From Mycobacterium sp. Marseille-P9652 (GTDB taxonomy: Bacteria; Actinomycetota; Actinomycetes; Mycobacteriales; Mycobacteriaceae), in NCBI RefSeq assembly GCF_902652685.1, contig NZ_CACRUY010000007.1:1-64000 (forward strand): a stretch of 64,000 nt of DNA. Reading direction: 5' to 3'. Positions 1 to 9,498 of the stretch are shown here, piece after piece. The translations under genes and the position numbers were made by a program. Under the pieces are notes generated by a model that made no database searches, was not told the origin of the DNA, and saw only the letters and a list, made by a program, of their open reading frames with translations. Position 1 is the stretch's first letter, and each line of letters opens with the position of its first letter.

Positions 1-728
1 CCGCCCCCCCGGCCCCCCCCACCAGCCCCCCGCCGGCCCCCCCCACCCCCCCCGCCCCCCCGGCCGCGGGCCCCCACCCCCCCCCGGGGGGGGCCGCCGA
101 CACCGCCGCCCCCCCCGCCCCCGCCATTACCGCCCACAAAGCCGCCGGCACCCCCGGCGCCGCCGCTGCCGCCGGTGCCACCCGACGCGACAGCGGCGCC
201 CCCGTCACCACCCGGGCCGCCGTCGCCGAAGAGGCCCGCGGGCCCGCCGGGGCCACCGGGCTGGCCCGGCGCGCCGGACCCGCCGCGACCGCCGTTGCCG
301 AACAACAATCCCCCAGGGCCGCCGGCCTGCCCGCTCCCCGGCGCGCCATCCATGCCATTTCCGATCAGCGGCCGCCCCAAGAGAGATTCAGCGGGCGCAT
401 TGATTGCTGCCAATATGTTCTGTTGCAGGGCTTGCAGTGGCGGGGCGCTCTCGGCTTCGGTGGCCGCATAGGCCAAACCTCCCCCGCTCAACGCCCGCAC
501 GAACTGGTCGTGGAACCGAATTCCCTGTGCGCTCAGACCGTAATATTCCTGCGCGAAATTTCCGAAGAGCGCCGACACGGCGGCTGACACCTCATCGCCG
601 GCCGCCGGGACAATCTGCGTGGTCGCATTCACCGCGGCCCTGTGCGCCTGGCGAACCGCCAACCCCAGACCGGTGAGCTCAGAAGAAGCTGGAGCGAACT
701 CCTCCGGCATCGCGACAATAAAGGACAT
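1..728 (-). CDS. PE_PGRS family protein, 3' part cut by window edge
   Basis: Reading the minus strand from an ATG at 728 gives a PE domain (start MSFIVAMPEEF, then about 100 residues with the usual A/G-rich helical pattern and the D-E-V-S motif), a linker around codons 110-135, and then Gly-Gly-X repeats with N-G-G and G-A-G-G typical of PGRS tracts. GGAGG at 734-738 sits 5 nt before the start. The frame stays open to base 1, so the C-terminus is missing. PE_PGRS proteins are mycobacterial, exported by ESX-5-type secretion and surface associated; the role of this one is unknown. The first 100 bases are unusually rich in poly-C/poly-G runs and code for Arg and Pro that break the GGX pattern, so base errors or a contig end are possible there. 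Confidence 0.9.
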   Translation of the reverse strand, partial: MSFIVAMPEEFAPASSELTGLGLAVRQAHRAAVNATTQIVPAAGDEVSAAVSALFGNFAQEYYGLSAQGIRFHDQFVRALSGGGLAYAATEAESAPPLQALQQNILAAINAPAESLLGRPLIGNGMDGAPGSGQAGGPGGLLFGNGGRGGSGAPGQPGGPGGPAGLFGDGGPGGDGGAAVASGGTGGSGGAGGAGGFVGGNGGGGGGGGVGGPPRGGVGARGRGGGGGGGGRRGAGGGGRGG

Positions 729-876
729 GGATACCTCCGAACAATCGGCTCGCGATGGCACGCACGACCTTATTAGACATGCGCCAAACATGCGCGGCGA
801 CTAGCGCCGGATCGTCGATCGTTTTCCGGGGTCCGCGTCGGTTCACGGGCAAGCCGGTCGCCAACTCCGGCTATTT

Positions 877-1180
877 TCACCGCATCGGAGGCCACAGGTT
901 GAGATTGCCAATATGTCTGTCGCGCAGCCGGTTGCGGGTTACGCCGCGGGGGAAGCCCAGCCCTGCCGGCCAAGTGGCACCGCGCGTCCGTGGTCAGCAA
1001 GTGCACCTTGGCGAGCCCGGGGCACGCGCGGTCAATGAACCGGACGTACGCGCTCGGTCGCCGTCGATGAAGACGTGCCCACGCACGAGTGGTCGGCCGG
1101 CGCTGCGGGCTGAGGCACCAACCCACCAGGATGCCCCCTGGGGCGTCAACCACCAGCAAACGCCTCGGATACCCAGAATC
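877..1180 (-). pseudogene. Decayed gene remnant of unknown family
   Basis: No single frame codes through here, but coding-like pieces follow each other on the minus strand in alternating frames: one frame gives RGHVFIDGDRA near 1080, the next gives VRFIDRACPGLAKVHLLT near 1010-1060, then the first frame resumes with RGVTRNRLRDRHIGNLNLW and stops at 877-879. This patchwork fits an old gene broken by at least two small indels. I do not recognise the family. The rest of the 729-1350 gap shows no supportable gene. Confidence 0.35.
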
Positions 1181-1350
1181 GCGGCCGGGTCAGCAGGTCG
1201 CGGTCGCCGATCAACGCGTCCGGCGCCGACGATGGACCCCCTGTCGTTCCCGACCGCAACCTCTATGCTGGGCCGGGTGCCGGCCAACGATGGCCACTCG
1301 GGACCGGTTCGACCCGCAGGGGGCTCGTCGTGGCCGGGGGGGTTCGGTCC

Positions 1351-3051
1351 ATGACGTATGTGAATGCGCAGCCGCAGGGGATGGCGACGGCCGCGGCGGA
1401 TCTCGCGGCGATCGGCACAACGATCGACGAGGCCAGCGCCGCCGCGGCGCGCACCACGACCGGCGTCGCCGCCGCGGCCGCCGACGAGGTGTCGACCGCC
1501 GTCGCCTCCGTGTTCGATGCCTACGCCCAGGATTGGCGGGGACTGCTCGGACAGGCGGCGCTATGGCAGGCAGACTTCGCCCGGGCGCTCGCCGCCGCCG
1601 GCAACGCCTACACCGGCGCCGAGGCCGCCAACCTGGCCGCCCTCGCGGGCAGTCCCGCGACCGGTGGCCCCGCCCTTTCCGCACTGACGGCGCCGGCCTT
1701 TCCGAACCCGTACGTCACGTTGGTGATGGGCGGCAGCGGAATGCCGATCCCTCCCCCGGATTTCGTGGCCAACATCGTCGCCAAATACGTCACGCCGAAC
1801 TTTCCCGCCGGCCTCGTCCAGGCACTCGCCCTGCCGGCCGGGGAGTATCCGGACAGCGGCATCAAGGATCTGCAGCAGAACATCTCGATCGCCCGCGGCT
1901 TGACGATCCTGGACAACGCGATCCACCAGCAACTCGCCGCGGGTTACGCCGTGAACGTCGTCGGCTATTCGCAGAGCGCCAACATCGCGTCGCTGGAAAT
2001 GGGATTTCTGGATCCGACCGGCACACCGAGCAAATTGCCCATCGATTTTGTGCTGCTGGGGAATTCGATGAATCCCAACGGCGGATGGGACGCGCGGTTC
2101 CCCGGCCTGAGCCTTCCGACGCTCGGGCTTTCCACGCTCGGCGCCGCTCCCGCCAATGATTTCCTGACCAAGGCCTACACCATCGAATACGACGGGTGGG
2201 CCGACTTCCCGCAGTACCCGATCGATGTCTTCTCCGACCTGAACGCCATCGCGGGCATGGTCACCGTGCACACGGGCTACGACAGCCTCACGCCGACACA
2301 GATCGGCTCGGCGACCGTGTTGCCGACGCAGGGCCCCACCATGACGACGTACTACATGATCCCCACGCAGAACCTGCCGCTGCTGGAACCGGTCCGGTAC
2401 ATCCCCTACCTCGGCAACCCGATCGCCGACCTGGTGCAGCCGGTGTTGACGCCGCTCGTGAACTGGGGATATGGCAGCCCGGACGTCGGCTGGTCGACCG
2501 GGCCGGCCAACGTGCCCACGCCGTTCGGATTCCTGCCACCTCTCAGCGACACCCTCGCCCTCGGGCCGGCCCTCGCGAACGGGGTACCGCAGGGATTCGC
2601 CGCCGCGGCCCACGACCTCCTCGTCCAGGGGCCGCCGCAATTGCCGGACCTGTCGCAGGTGGTCGGATTGCTTTCGTCGGGGACGGGCGCGCCCGGGCTT
2701 CCCGCAAGCCCACCGTCCATCACGGGCGTCCTGGCGGCCCTGCAGACGGCGAACTCTCAGATCGTCGGCGCCGGGACGACCGCGTTCTCGACGGCCTACT
2801 CGACACTGCTTCCGACAGCGGACATTTCGACCGCGGCCCTCGTTTCCCTGCCGTCCTACGACGTCAACCTGTTCCTGGACGGGATAGGTCAGATGGTCGA
2901 TGGCCAGCCCGTGACGGGGCTCATCAACGCATTCGGCAATCCCATAGCCGCCGACGTGGGACTGCTTCCGTTTCTCGGCGGTCTGGAACTCGCCGTCCTC
3001 GGTGAGGCGGGTTATTCAATCCTGACGGGGATGCCGTACGGGAGTTTCTGA
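1351..3051 (+). CDS. PE protein with C-terminal PE-PPE (alpha/beta hydrolase) domain
   Basis: 566 aa. Residues 1-100 are a PE domain (MTYVNAQPQGMATAAADLA, then D-E-V-S-T-A-V). From about residue 125 to 350 comes a PE-PPE domain (Pfam PF08237), a serine-hydrolase-like fold; the nucleophile elbow G-Y-S-Q-S places the likely catalytic Ser at residue 207. The tail has low-complexity hydrophobic stretches. The family includes M. tuberculosis PE proteins with esterase-like domains (PE4 type), which are exported and may act on lipids or esters at the envelope. An in-frame start 21 nt upstream exists, but the one given begins exactly at the PE consensus and follows a G-rich stretch. Substrate unknown. 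Confidence 0.88.
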   Translation: MTYVNAQPQGMATAAADLAAIGTTIDEASAAAARTTTGVAAAAADEVSTAVASVFDAYAQDWRGLLGQAALWQADFARALAAAGNAYTGAEAANLAALAGSPATGGPALSALTAPAFPNPYVTLVMGGSGMPIPPPDFVANIVAKYVTPNFPAGLVQALALPAGEYPDSGIKDLQQNISIARGLTILDNAIHQQLAAGYAVNVVGYSQSANIASLEMGFLDPTGTPSKLPIDFVLLGNSMNPNGGWDARFPGLSLPTLGLSTLGAAPANDFLTKAYTIEYDGWADFPQYPIDVFSDLNAIAGMVTVHTGYDSLTPTQIGSATVLPTQGPTMTTYYMIPTQNLPLLEPVRYIPYLGNPIADLVQPVLTPLVNWGYGSPDVGWSTGPANVPTPFGFLPPLSDTLALGPALANGVPQGFAAAAHDLLVQGPPQLPDLSQVVGLLSSGTGAPGLPASPPSITGVLAALQTANSQIVGAGTTAFSTAYSTLLPTADISTAALVSLPSYDVNLFLDGIGQMVDGQPVTGLINAFGNPIAADVGLLPFLGGLELAVLGEAGYSILTGMPYGSF

Positions 3052-3283
3052 GCGCAGAAAAGGCTAAACGGTCGTCGGTTCCAAAAGGATCGACAACCGT
3101 TGCGCGAGAAAGTCTGGACGCGATCAATTTTGCGCGGCGCACGGTGTAGATAAAGCATGTTTCGGCCGGTTGAGAGCCTTTTCGGATTCCGTTGTTATTC
3201 ACGTGTCGAACGGTGCTAGGCTTCGCCGCGTCGACCTTGCTCGGTGTTCGGTTTCGGGAGCTGTTCAACCAAGGGAGGGTGCC

Positions 3284-4285
3284 ATGTCGTTTCTGAATGT
3301 CGCGCCGGACGTAGTGAATGCGGCCAGCGGCGACCTCGCGAACCTCGGCTCTTCTCTGCGCGCCGCGCACGCTGCGGCGGCGGCCCAGACGACGGCCATC
3401 GCCGCCCCGGCCGCCGACGAGGTCTCGGCGGTGGTGAGTTCCTTCTTCGGCAGCGCCGGCCAGCAGTTTCAGACGGTCGCGGCGCAGGCGGCAGCGTTCC
3501 ACGACGAATTCGTCGGCGCCCTGAGCGCCGGGGCCGGCCAGTACGTCGCCGCCGAAGCCGCCAACGTCCAGCAAGCGCTGACGAATGCGGTCGAGGCGCC
3601 GCTTCAGGCCGTGTCGGGGGCGTCCGGCGCCCTCACCTCGGCCGCCAACACCGTCACCATCCCGCCGCTATCCATCAACCTCCCACTGCTTGGGAATGTT
3701 GCGGTGTCACTCAGCGGAACTTTCCCCACTTTGGGCACAACCGGCCCCTTCTCGGGTATCGCGAACGCGACCAACCAATTGATCGGCACAGCAAGCCTGA
3801 GCGTGAACGGGACGGTCGCCGTCCTCGGCCCGGCGACGGAGGAAGTCCTAGTCACCGGGGCCAATCTCAACGCCCCCACGCTGATCAACTTCCTGGTCGC
3901 CGGCGCCGGCCCCACGGTCACGGGCAACCTCTCGCTCCTCAACAGCACCGAGACATTCTTTTCCCAGATACGCCGCGGCGACCTGCTCGGTGCCGCCATC
4001 ACGGGCGTCACCGCTCCGGCCAACTACTTGCAGGCGGTGACGGTCGGAAGTACGACGGTCAGCGTGCCGATCGACACCAGCGCGTATGGCGGACCGGTTG
4101 GCACGCTCAACATTCCGTTCGAGGGGGTGTTCGCGCCGCCTCAGCCGATAACCGCATCGTGGCCGACGTTCCACGTGACGAACGGGCCGGTCACTATCCA
4201 GGTCGACGGCGTCACCAATCTGCCGATCGGGAGCACCAGCGGCTTCTTTCCCTTCCTGGGGCAGACGCTCCTTAGCCTGATCTGA
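3284..4285 (+). CDS. PE family protein with unique C-terminal domain
   Basis: 333 aa. AAGGGAGGG at 3271-3279 just upstream and the PE consensus MSFLNVAPDVV fix the start. Residues 1-100 are the PE helical hairpin. The remainder (about 110-333) is neither PGRS nor PE-PPE hydrolase; it is rich in Thr, Val, Gly and Asn with repeated beta-like strands (ITG, TVS, TNLPIGSTSGF) and resembles the C-terminal domain common among PE proteins of unknown function. It lies 232 bp after the PE-PPE gene in the same direction, with a possible promoter in that gap, and is convergent with the UvrA-like gene. Exported surface protein by family; specific role not known. Confidence 0.85.
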   Translation: MSFLNVAPDVVNAASGDLANLGSSLRAAHAAAAAQTTAIAAPAADEVSAVVSSFFGSAGQQFQTVAAQAAAFHDEFVGALSAGAGQYVAAEAANVQQALTNAVEAPLQAVSGASGALTSAANTVTIPPLSINLPLLGNVAVSLSGTFPTLGTTGPFSGIANATNQLIGTASLSVNGTVAVLGPATEEVLVTGANLNAPTLINFLVAGAGPTVTGNLSLLNSTETFFSQIRRGDLLGAAITGVTAPANYLQAVTVGSTTVSVPIDTSAYGGPVGTLNIPFEGVFAPPQPITASWPTFHVTNGPVTIQVDGVTNLPIGSTSGFFPFLGQTLLSLI

Positions 4286-4310
4286 GTCGGCTGACTGCTG
4301 TGTCCGGGCA

Positions 4311-6848
4311 TCATCGAATAGCGGGCGGCGCCAACCGTTTCGCCAAATAGGGCGCCGTGCGGCTGTGCTCCGCGCGTGCCACCTGCGCCGGCGCGCCCGC
4401 CGCGACAACCCGACCGCCGTTGCTGCCCGCCCCCGGGCCGAGGTCGATCACCCAGTCCGCGCCCGCGACCATCCGCATGTCGTGCTCGGCCACGACGACG
4501 GTGTTGCCCGCGTCGACGAGGCGGTGCAACTGACGATCGAGGAGATCGACATCGGCGGGGTGAAGCCCGGTGGTCGGCTCGTCGAGGACGTAAAGGGTAT
4601 GGCCACGGCGGGGTCTCTGCAGTTCGGACGCGAGCTTGATCCGTTGCGCCTCGCCACCTGACAGCTCGGTCGCGGGCTGTCCGAGACGCAGATATCCCAG
4701 CCCGACCTCCCGCAGTGTGGTGAGGCTCCGCGCCGCCCTTGTCACGTCGGCAAGAAAGTCCGAGGCCTCGTCGACGGTCATCGCGAGCACGTCGGCGATC
4801 GTACGATCGCGGTAACGCACCTCGAGCGTTTCGTCGGAGTAGCGCGCTCCTTGGCATGCCGGGCAGGTGGCGTATGTGCCTGGCAGGAACAACAATTCGA
4901 CCGACACGAACCCCTCGCCCTGACAGGTGGGGCAGCGGCCTTCGGCCACGTTGAACGAAAACCTACCCGCCGTCCAACCGCGGCGACGGGCCTTCGGGGT
5001 CGCGGCGAATTCGTGGCGCACGGCGTCGAACAAGCCGGTGTAGGTCGCCAGCGTCGAGCGCGGGGTGCGTCCGATCGGGCGCTGGTCGACGGACACCAGC
5101 CGATTGATCTCCTCGACACCCTCCGCCGTGACGCCGACGCTGGCATCGTGATCGAGATCGACGACCTCAGTGTCGGTTTCGTCGTCATCGGTTGCGGCCG
5201 GCTCGGCTGCGCGTCCGGTGCCGAGATGGCTGTTCACGACGTCGCCGAGGACCTTGACGACGAGCGTCGACTTGCCCGACCCGGACACTCCGGTGACGGC
5301 GGTGTACACGCCAAGTGGCAGGTCTACGTCGAGATCCCGCAGGTTGTGGAAGCAGATCCCGCGCAGCCGCAGCTGCGCGGAGCGCGCTCGCGGTCTGCGA
5401 GGCGGCGGAGTGACCTCGTCGAAAAGGTATCTGCGCGTGATCGATTCCCCGACGTCGGCGAGGCCCGGCACCGGCCCGCTGTAGAGGACATTCCCGCCAA
5501 GCTCTCCCGCCCCGGGTCCGACGTCGACGATCCAGTCGGCACGGCGCACCACGTCCATGTCGTGCTCGACCACGAACAACGAATTGCCCGCGCGCCGCAG
5601 GCGATCGAGCACGTCGAGCAGCGGTTCGGCGTCCGCTGGGTGCAGGCCGGCCGACGGCTCGTCGAGCACGTAAAGCACGCCGAACAAGCCGGCGCGCAGT
5701 TGGGTGGCCAGCCGCAATCGCTGCAACTCGCCGGGTGACACCGTCGGGGTGCGTCGACTCAGCGTGAGATAGCCGAGGCCGAGATCGATGAGTACCTGCA
5801 GCCGTGCGACGAGGTCGGCGGCGATCATCGTCGCCACCTCCGTCAACTCACCGGATTCCGTTGACTCGTAGGCGGCCACGGCATCCGTTCGAGAAGCCGT
5901 CGGGCGCAACGCGTCCGCGAGGTCGGCCAACGGCATCCCCGTGTAGTCGGCGATGGTGCGGCCGGCGAATGTCACCCTCAGCGCCTCCGGTCGCAGCCCG
6001 GAGCCGTCGCATACCGGGCACTCCACGGCGTCGACGAACTGCAGCACGCGCCGGCGCATCATCGCGCTGTGTGAGTTGGCCAGCGTGTGGCGGACGTGGC
6101 GTTCGGCACTGGAGAACGTGCCGTTGTAGTAGTAGTCGGCCTGGACGGGGTGCCGGCTCGGGTTGATCTCGACCGTCGGCTGCTCATCGGTGAACAGGAT
6201 CCAATTGCGTTGCCGCTTGGGCAGTTTCCGCCATGGCTTGTCGATGTCGTACCCCAGCGTGACCAGGATGTCGCGCAGGTTCTGACCCTGCCACGCGCCG
6301 GGCCAGGCGGCGACGGCGCCTTCGCGGATGGTCAGCGAAGGGTCCGGTACCAGTGTCTCTTCGGTCACCCGATGGATCCGGCCCAACCCGTGGCATTCGG
6401 GGCACGCCCCAACCGCGGTGTTCGGGGAGAACGCGTCGGAGTCCAGTCGTTCCGTGGTCCCCGGTGGGTAAGTTCCGGCGCGGGAGAACAGCATCCGCAG
6501 CAGGTTCGACAGGGTAGTGACGGTGCCGACCGTCGACCGCGACGTCGCCGAACCGCGGCGCTGCTGCAAAGCGACGGCGGGCGGTAGACCGGTGATGTCA
6601 TCGACCTTCGGCGCGCCGGCCGGCAGCAGCAGCCGACGGGCGTACGGGGCGACCGATTCGAAATAGCGGCGCTGGGCCTCGGCATAGATGGTCCCGAAGG
6701 CAAACGACGATTTGCCGGATCCGGAGATCCCGGTGAACGCCACCAGCGCGTCGCGGGGCGCCGCGACGTCGACACCCCGCAGGTTGTGAACCTGCGTCCC
6801 GTAAACGCGCACGCAGGAGTCGAGTTCGTCCGTGCGCCGGTCAGACAT
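4311..6848 (-). CDS. UvrA-like ABC ATPase (excinuclease subunit A paralogue)
   Basis: 845 aa, shorter than housekeeping UvrA (about 950-970). It has the duplicated UvrA layout: first Walker [10 protein letters not shown], a C-x2-C pair (CPECHG) later matched by CPVCDGSG, a degenerate first signature VSPGELQR and Walker [13 protein letters not shown]; then second Walker [10 protein letters not shown], second zinc module (CPTCQGEG...CPACQG), a full signature ELSGGEAQR and [12 protein letters not shown]. Standalone UvrA paralogues of this type occur in Streptomyces and mycobacteria and have been linked to drug or DNA-adduct resistance; it is probably not the main repair UvrA because the true one sits elsewhere with uvrB/uvrC. 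Start chosen at MSDRRTDEL; an in-frame start lies 45 nt upstream. It follows the DJ-1 gene by 55 nt, probably one transcript. Confidence 0.9.
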   Translation of the reverse strand: MSDRRTDELDSCVRVYGTQVHNLRGVDVAAPRDALVAFTGISGSGKSSFAFGTIYAEAQRRYFESVAPYARRLLLPAGAPKVDDITGLPPAVALQQRRGSATSRSTVGTVTTLSNLLRMLFSRAGTYPPGTTERLDSDAFSPNTAVGACPECHGLGRIHRVTEETLVPDPSLTIREGAVAAWPGAWQGQNLRDILVTLGYDIDKPWRKLPKRQRNWILFTDEQPTVEINPSRHPVQADYYYNGTFSSAERHVRHTLANSHSAMMRRRVLQFVDAVECPVCDGSGLRPEALRVTFAGRTIADYTGMPLADLADALRPTASRTDAVAAYESTESGELTEVATMIAADLVARLQVLIDLGLGYLTLSRRTPTVSPGELQRLRLATQLRAGLFGVLYVLDEPSAGLHPADAEPLLDVLDRLRRAGNSLFVVEHDMDVVRRADWIVDVGPGAGELGGNVLYSGPVPGLADVGESITRRYLFDEVTPPPRRPRARSAQLRLRGICFHNLRDLDVDLPLGVYTAVTGVSGSGKSTLVVKVLGDVVNSHLGTGRAAEPAATDDDETDTEVVDLDHDASVGVTAEGVEEINRLVSVDQRPIGRTPRSTLATYTGLFDAVRHEFAATPKARRRGWTAGRFSFNVAEGRCPTCQGEGFVSVELLFLPGTYATCPACQGARYSDETLEVRYRDRTIADVLAMTVDEASDFLADVTRAARSLTTLREVGLGYLRLGQPATELSGGEAQRIKLASELQRPRRGHTLYVLDEPTTGLHPADVDLLDRQLHRLVDAGNTVVVAEHDMRMVAGADWVIDLGPGAGSNGGRVVAAGAPAQVARAEHSRTAPYLAKRLAPPAIR

Positions 6849-6903
6849 TGCTGGCATCGTGCTCTGACGGATACCCGTGCTGCAGCCGCGCAAGCATGCT
6901 CGT

Positions 6904-7629
6904 CTAGCTGTTGATGGAAACCCGTCTCCGCAGCGGGGACGCCAGTGCCGCCGCGGCCACGCTGGTCAGCGCCGCCGCCGAGGGCTTCGGTGACCAGCGC
7001 AGTGCCGACACCGCCCAGCCGAGCGGCTTTTCGAGTTGCGGATCCGAGCCGTTATGGTTCGTGACCGTCTGCGATTGATCCGCCGACTCGGCGAAGATAT
7101 CGAGCGTCGCCGGCAAGAACGCCCTCATGTCCTGAGGCCCCCGGCTCGTGACGAGGTTGCGGTCACGCACAACCTCGCGGTCAAGCCAGGTGCCGCCGGC
7201 GTTCACCAAGTCGTCGCGGATGCCCGGCCACGATGTCAACGTGCGCCTAGTGAGCAACCCTGCCGACGCAAGCACCCACGGCCCGTGGCACAGCGTGGCG
7301 ATCGGTTTCCCGGCGTCGTCGAACGCGCGGACGAAATCCCGGGCAGGCGCCGACTGGCGCAACAGGTCGGGGTTGATGAAGCCGCCTGGAAGCAGCAGTC
7401 CGTCGTATTCACCAGGGTCGGCGTCGGTGACGAGCTTGTCCACACCGACCCTGGTCGCCGGCATATGCAGATTGACCCCACGGATGCGGCCACGTCGCAG
7501 CGACACGACATCCACCTTGGCGCCGGCCAATTGCAATGCGCGCATTGGAACCACCAGTTCCACTTTTTCGAAGCCGTCGGCTGCCAGTGCCGCGATTCTT
7601 CGGCCCGAAAGTCGTCGTGCCTGTGACAT
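6904..7629 (-). CDS. DJ-1/PfpI family protein (type 1 glutamine amidotransferase-like)
   Basis: 241 aa. Residues about 10-180 show the DJ-1/PfpI fold: ALAADGFEKVELVVP at the start, the G-E-Y-D-G-L-L-L-P-G-G strand-turn carrying the conserved Glu/Asp region, and the nucleophile elbow T-L-C-H-G-P with the catalytic Cys followed by His. The family covers stress-linked deglycase/protease-like and glyoxalase activities. The last 60 residues (ALRWSPKPSAAALTSVAAAALASP) are an added hydrophobic Ala-rich tail that may bind membrane. GGGAG precedes the ATG at 7629. Upstream of and codirectional with the UvrA-like gene, suggesting a shared damage or toxicity response (inference). Confidence 0.85.
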   Translation of the reverse strand: MSQARRLSGRRIAALAADGFEKVELVVPMRALQLAGAKVDVVSLRRGRIRGVNLHMPATRVGVDKLVTDADPGEYDGLLLPGGFINPDLLRQSAPARDFVRAFDDAGKPIATLCHGPWVLASAGLLTRRTLTSWPGIRDDLVNAGGTWLDREVVRDRNLVTSRGPQDMRAFLPATLDIFAESADQSQTVTNHNGSDPQLEKPLGWAVSALRWSPKPSAAALTSVAAAALASPLRRRVSINS

Positions 7630-7738
7630 CTTGCTCTCCCTCACGTGATGGCGCTCGAAGCGCCGGTTTACCTTCTTCCGCGTCGGCTGGCTGCTCAACC
7701 GACCGCGACGTGTTCATCTGCGCGAGTGCGGGGTTCGC

Positions 7739-8897
7739 TCAACGCGCCTGTCCCGCCAAAGCCGGACCGACCCGCGGACGCCGCCAAAGTTCCCAGACCA
7801 ACCGGCAAACCCCGATGCCGGCGAGCAAGCCGAGCGCCGCGAGGGCGGGCATGTGCAACAAGGCAGGCAGGCTCGCCGCGGCGGCCATTCCGGTAATGGT
7901 GCGATCGGGCGGGGCCTGCCGGTGATCACGCCATCGGTAAGCGACATCCGCGAAGTAGAACAACGCCATGCCGCCGGCCAGTGCGACCGCGGGCAGCAAG
8001 GGCAGCGGGACGGTGGCGTGCTCGATGGTGGCATGCGCTCCGACGGCGAACAGCATGATGCCGGCGACCAGCGGTAGATGCAGGTAGCTGTACGCATCAC
8101 GGGCAAGATGGGCCCGTTCTGTACCGGTGGCCTGCTCCAGCCGCTGCCGCGCTCCGGACGCCAGACCGAAGTAGGTCCACCAGAAGGTAGCCATGACGGC
8201 CACGCCCAGCACCAGAGCAGCAACGACCTGCCATCGGCCGAGATCCTTTGCCGCTCCGCCCAACTCCACAACCGCCTCACCGAGCGCGATGATGATGATC
8301 GAGCCGTGACGCGAGACGAAGTAGGACGGCGAGACGCGGAATCCGCCCAGGCCGAGAATGCCCGGTGCGCCGTAGTCGATCAGCGCCGCGGGCGACCCAC
8401 AGCAGTTCGCGGCCGGGCGAGTCGACGAAGGCGGCGGCCACGATGCATGCGGGGGCGGCGACGAATGCCGGCGCTATTCGACGGGTGCCCCGCCGCGGCG
8501 CGGCGTCCGCGCGCGAAGAAAGCGAGACGAACTTCGCCCCGTGGATCAACCGAACCACCAGCAGGGCGATCGCGAAGACCAGCGCGCCCGCCCCGAACGC
8601 TGTCGGAAGCGCTGCTGAGGCGACCAACATCGCAGCCATCGCGGCGATGACTACCGCTTCGTGCCACACGTTGGCGGTGTCGAACGTGTTGATCAGCCAC
8701 GTGTAACCCACCCAGGGCCACCACACCGCAAGCAGCGCCAGCGCGGCCCGGCCGAATCCCGTCGGCGAGAGATCGTGCAGCGCAAGTAGCGTGACCTGAG
8801 ACATGGCGAAGGTGAACACCAGGTCGAAGAACAACTCGAGGTTGCCCTCGGAGCGTCGGCCCTGGGACTGATCGGAATCGTCATCGCCGTCGCCCAT
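7739..8897 (-). pseudogene. LtrA-type (low temperature requirement A) membrane protein, broken by one frameshift
   Basis: The minus strand codes an LtrA-family membrane protein in two frames. The 5' part starts at ATG 8897 behind GGGGGAG, with N-L-E-L-F-F-D-L-V-F-T-F-A typical of the family, and runs to about 8392. There the frame becomes nonsense (VARGADRLRR), while the +1 frame continues with family-like sequence (ALIDYGAPGILGL, then VSRHGSIIIIALGEAVVELG) through six or more hydrophobic segments to the stop at 7739. One extra base in the GGG run at 8390-8392 explains it. Either a real inactivating mutation or a sequencing error; if corrected, the protein is about 385 aa. LtrA proteins have no settled biochemical role. 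Confidence 0.8.
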
Positions 8898-9254
8898 GGC
8901 GTGAACTCCCCCTTCATGCATCAACGCGCCGCGAGCAATCGTCGAGGGGCGCACCGATCGACCGCGAGCCGCGCTCAACACGCGGTCAACCACCACCCGG
9001 GGTAACCCGAAAGACTGCTGTCAACCGAAAAATTCGCCAGCCGTGACAGATTGGTCCCACCGCCACATGTTCGGCGCGTGTTTTCGGGTGCCTCATGACC
9101 TGTCAGGCCGAACCGGCAAGGCGAAGTTGCGCCTGCGGGTCCGGTTGGGTGCCGCCGACGACACCGCCAATGTTGGGCTTAAGCCTGCCTGGCCGGTTCT
9201 GATTTGGGAGGGCATCGAGTGGTTCTTTCGCTCGGCCGCGAGCATCAATCGACC

Positions 9255-9274
9255 GGAACGACCTAGGTCGTTCC
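9255..9274. promoter_or_regulatory. Perfect 20-bp palindrome, candidate operator
   Basis: GGAACGACCT followed directly by AGGTCGTTCC, a perfect inverted repeat without spacer, in the 600-bp gap between the divergent LtrA-type gene and the membrane-protein gene. Its size and symmetry fit a dimeric repressor site (TetR-like). No regulator gene is adjacent. The rest of the gap (8998-9498) shows no supportable gene. Confidence 0.45.
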
Positions 9275-9498
9275 CAAGACGTGAATGATCAGATCGACGA
9301 CATTGCCATCGCGGGTCACATCTCGGCACAGGCGAACGCACGCGAATGTCCGCATCTCATTGTGGCGCAATACCTTCAGATAACCGAGGGCGTCCAGGAG
9401 CGAATGCGCGATTCGACAAGTCAGATCGATGTCGTGCCAAACTCAATGAATTCACCACGGACGTTTGGCCGCGTGGGGTACGGGTATGCCGGGGACCA

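Noticed and set aside
755-1354. 199-codon plus frame before the PE-PPE gene
   Set aside because: Low protein-likeness and antisense to the decayed minus-strand gene.
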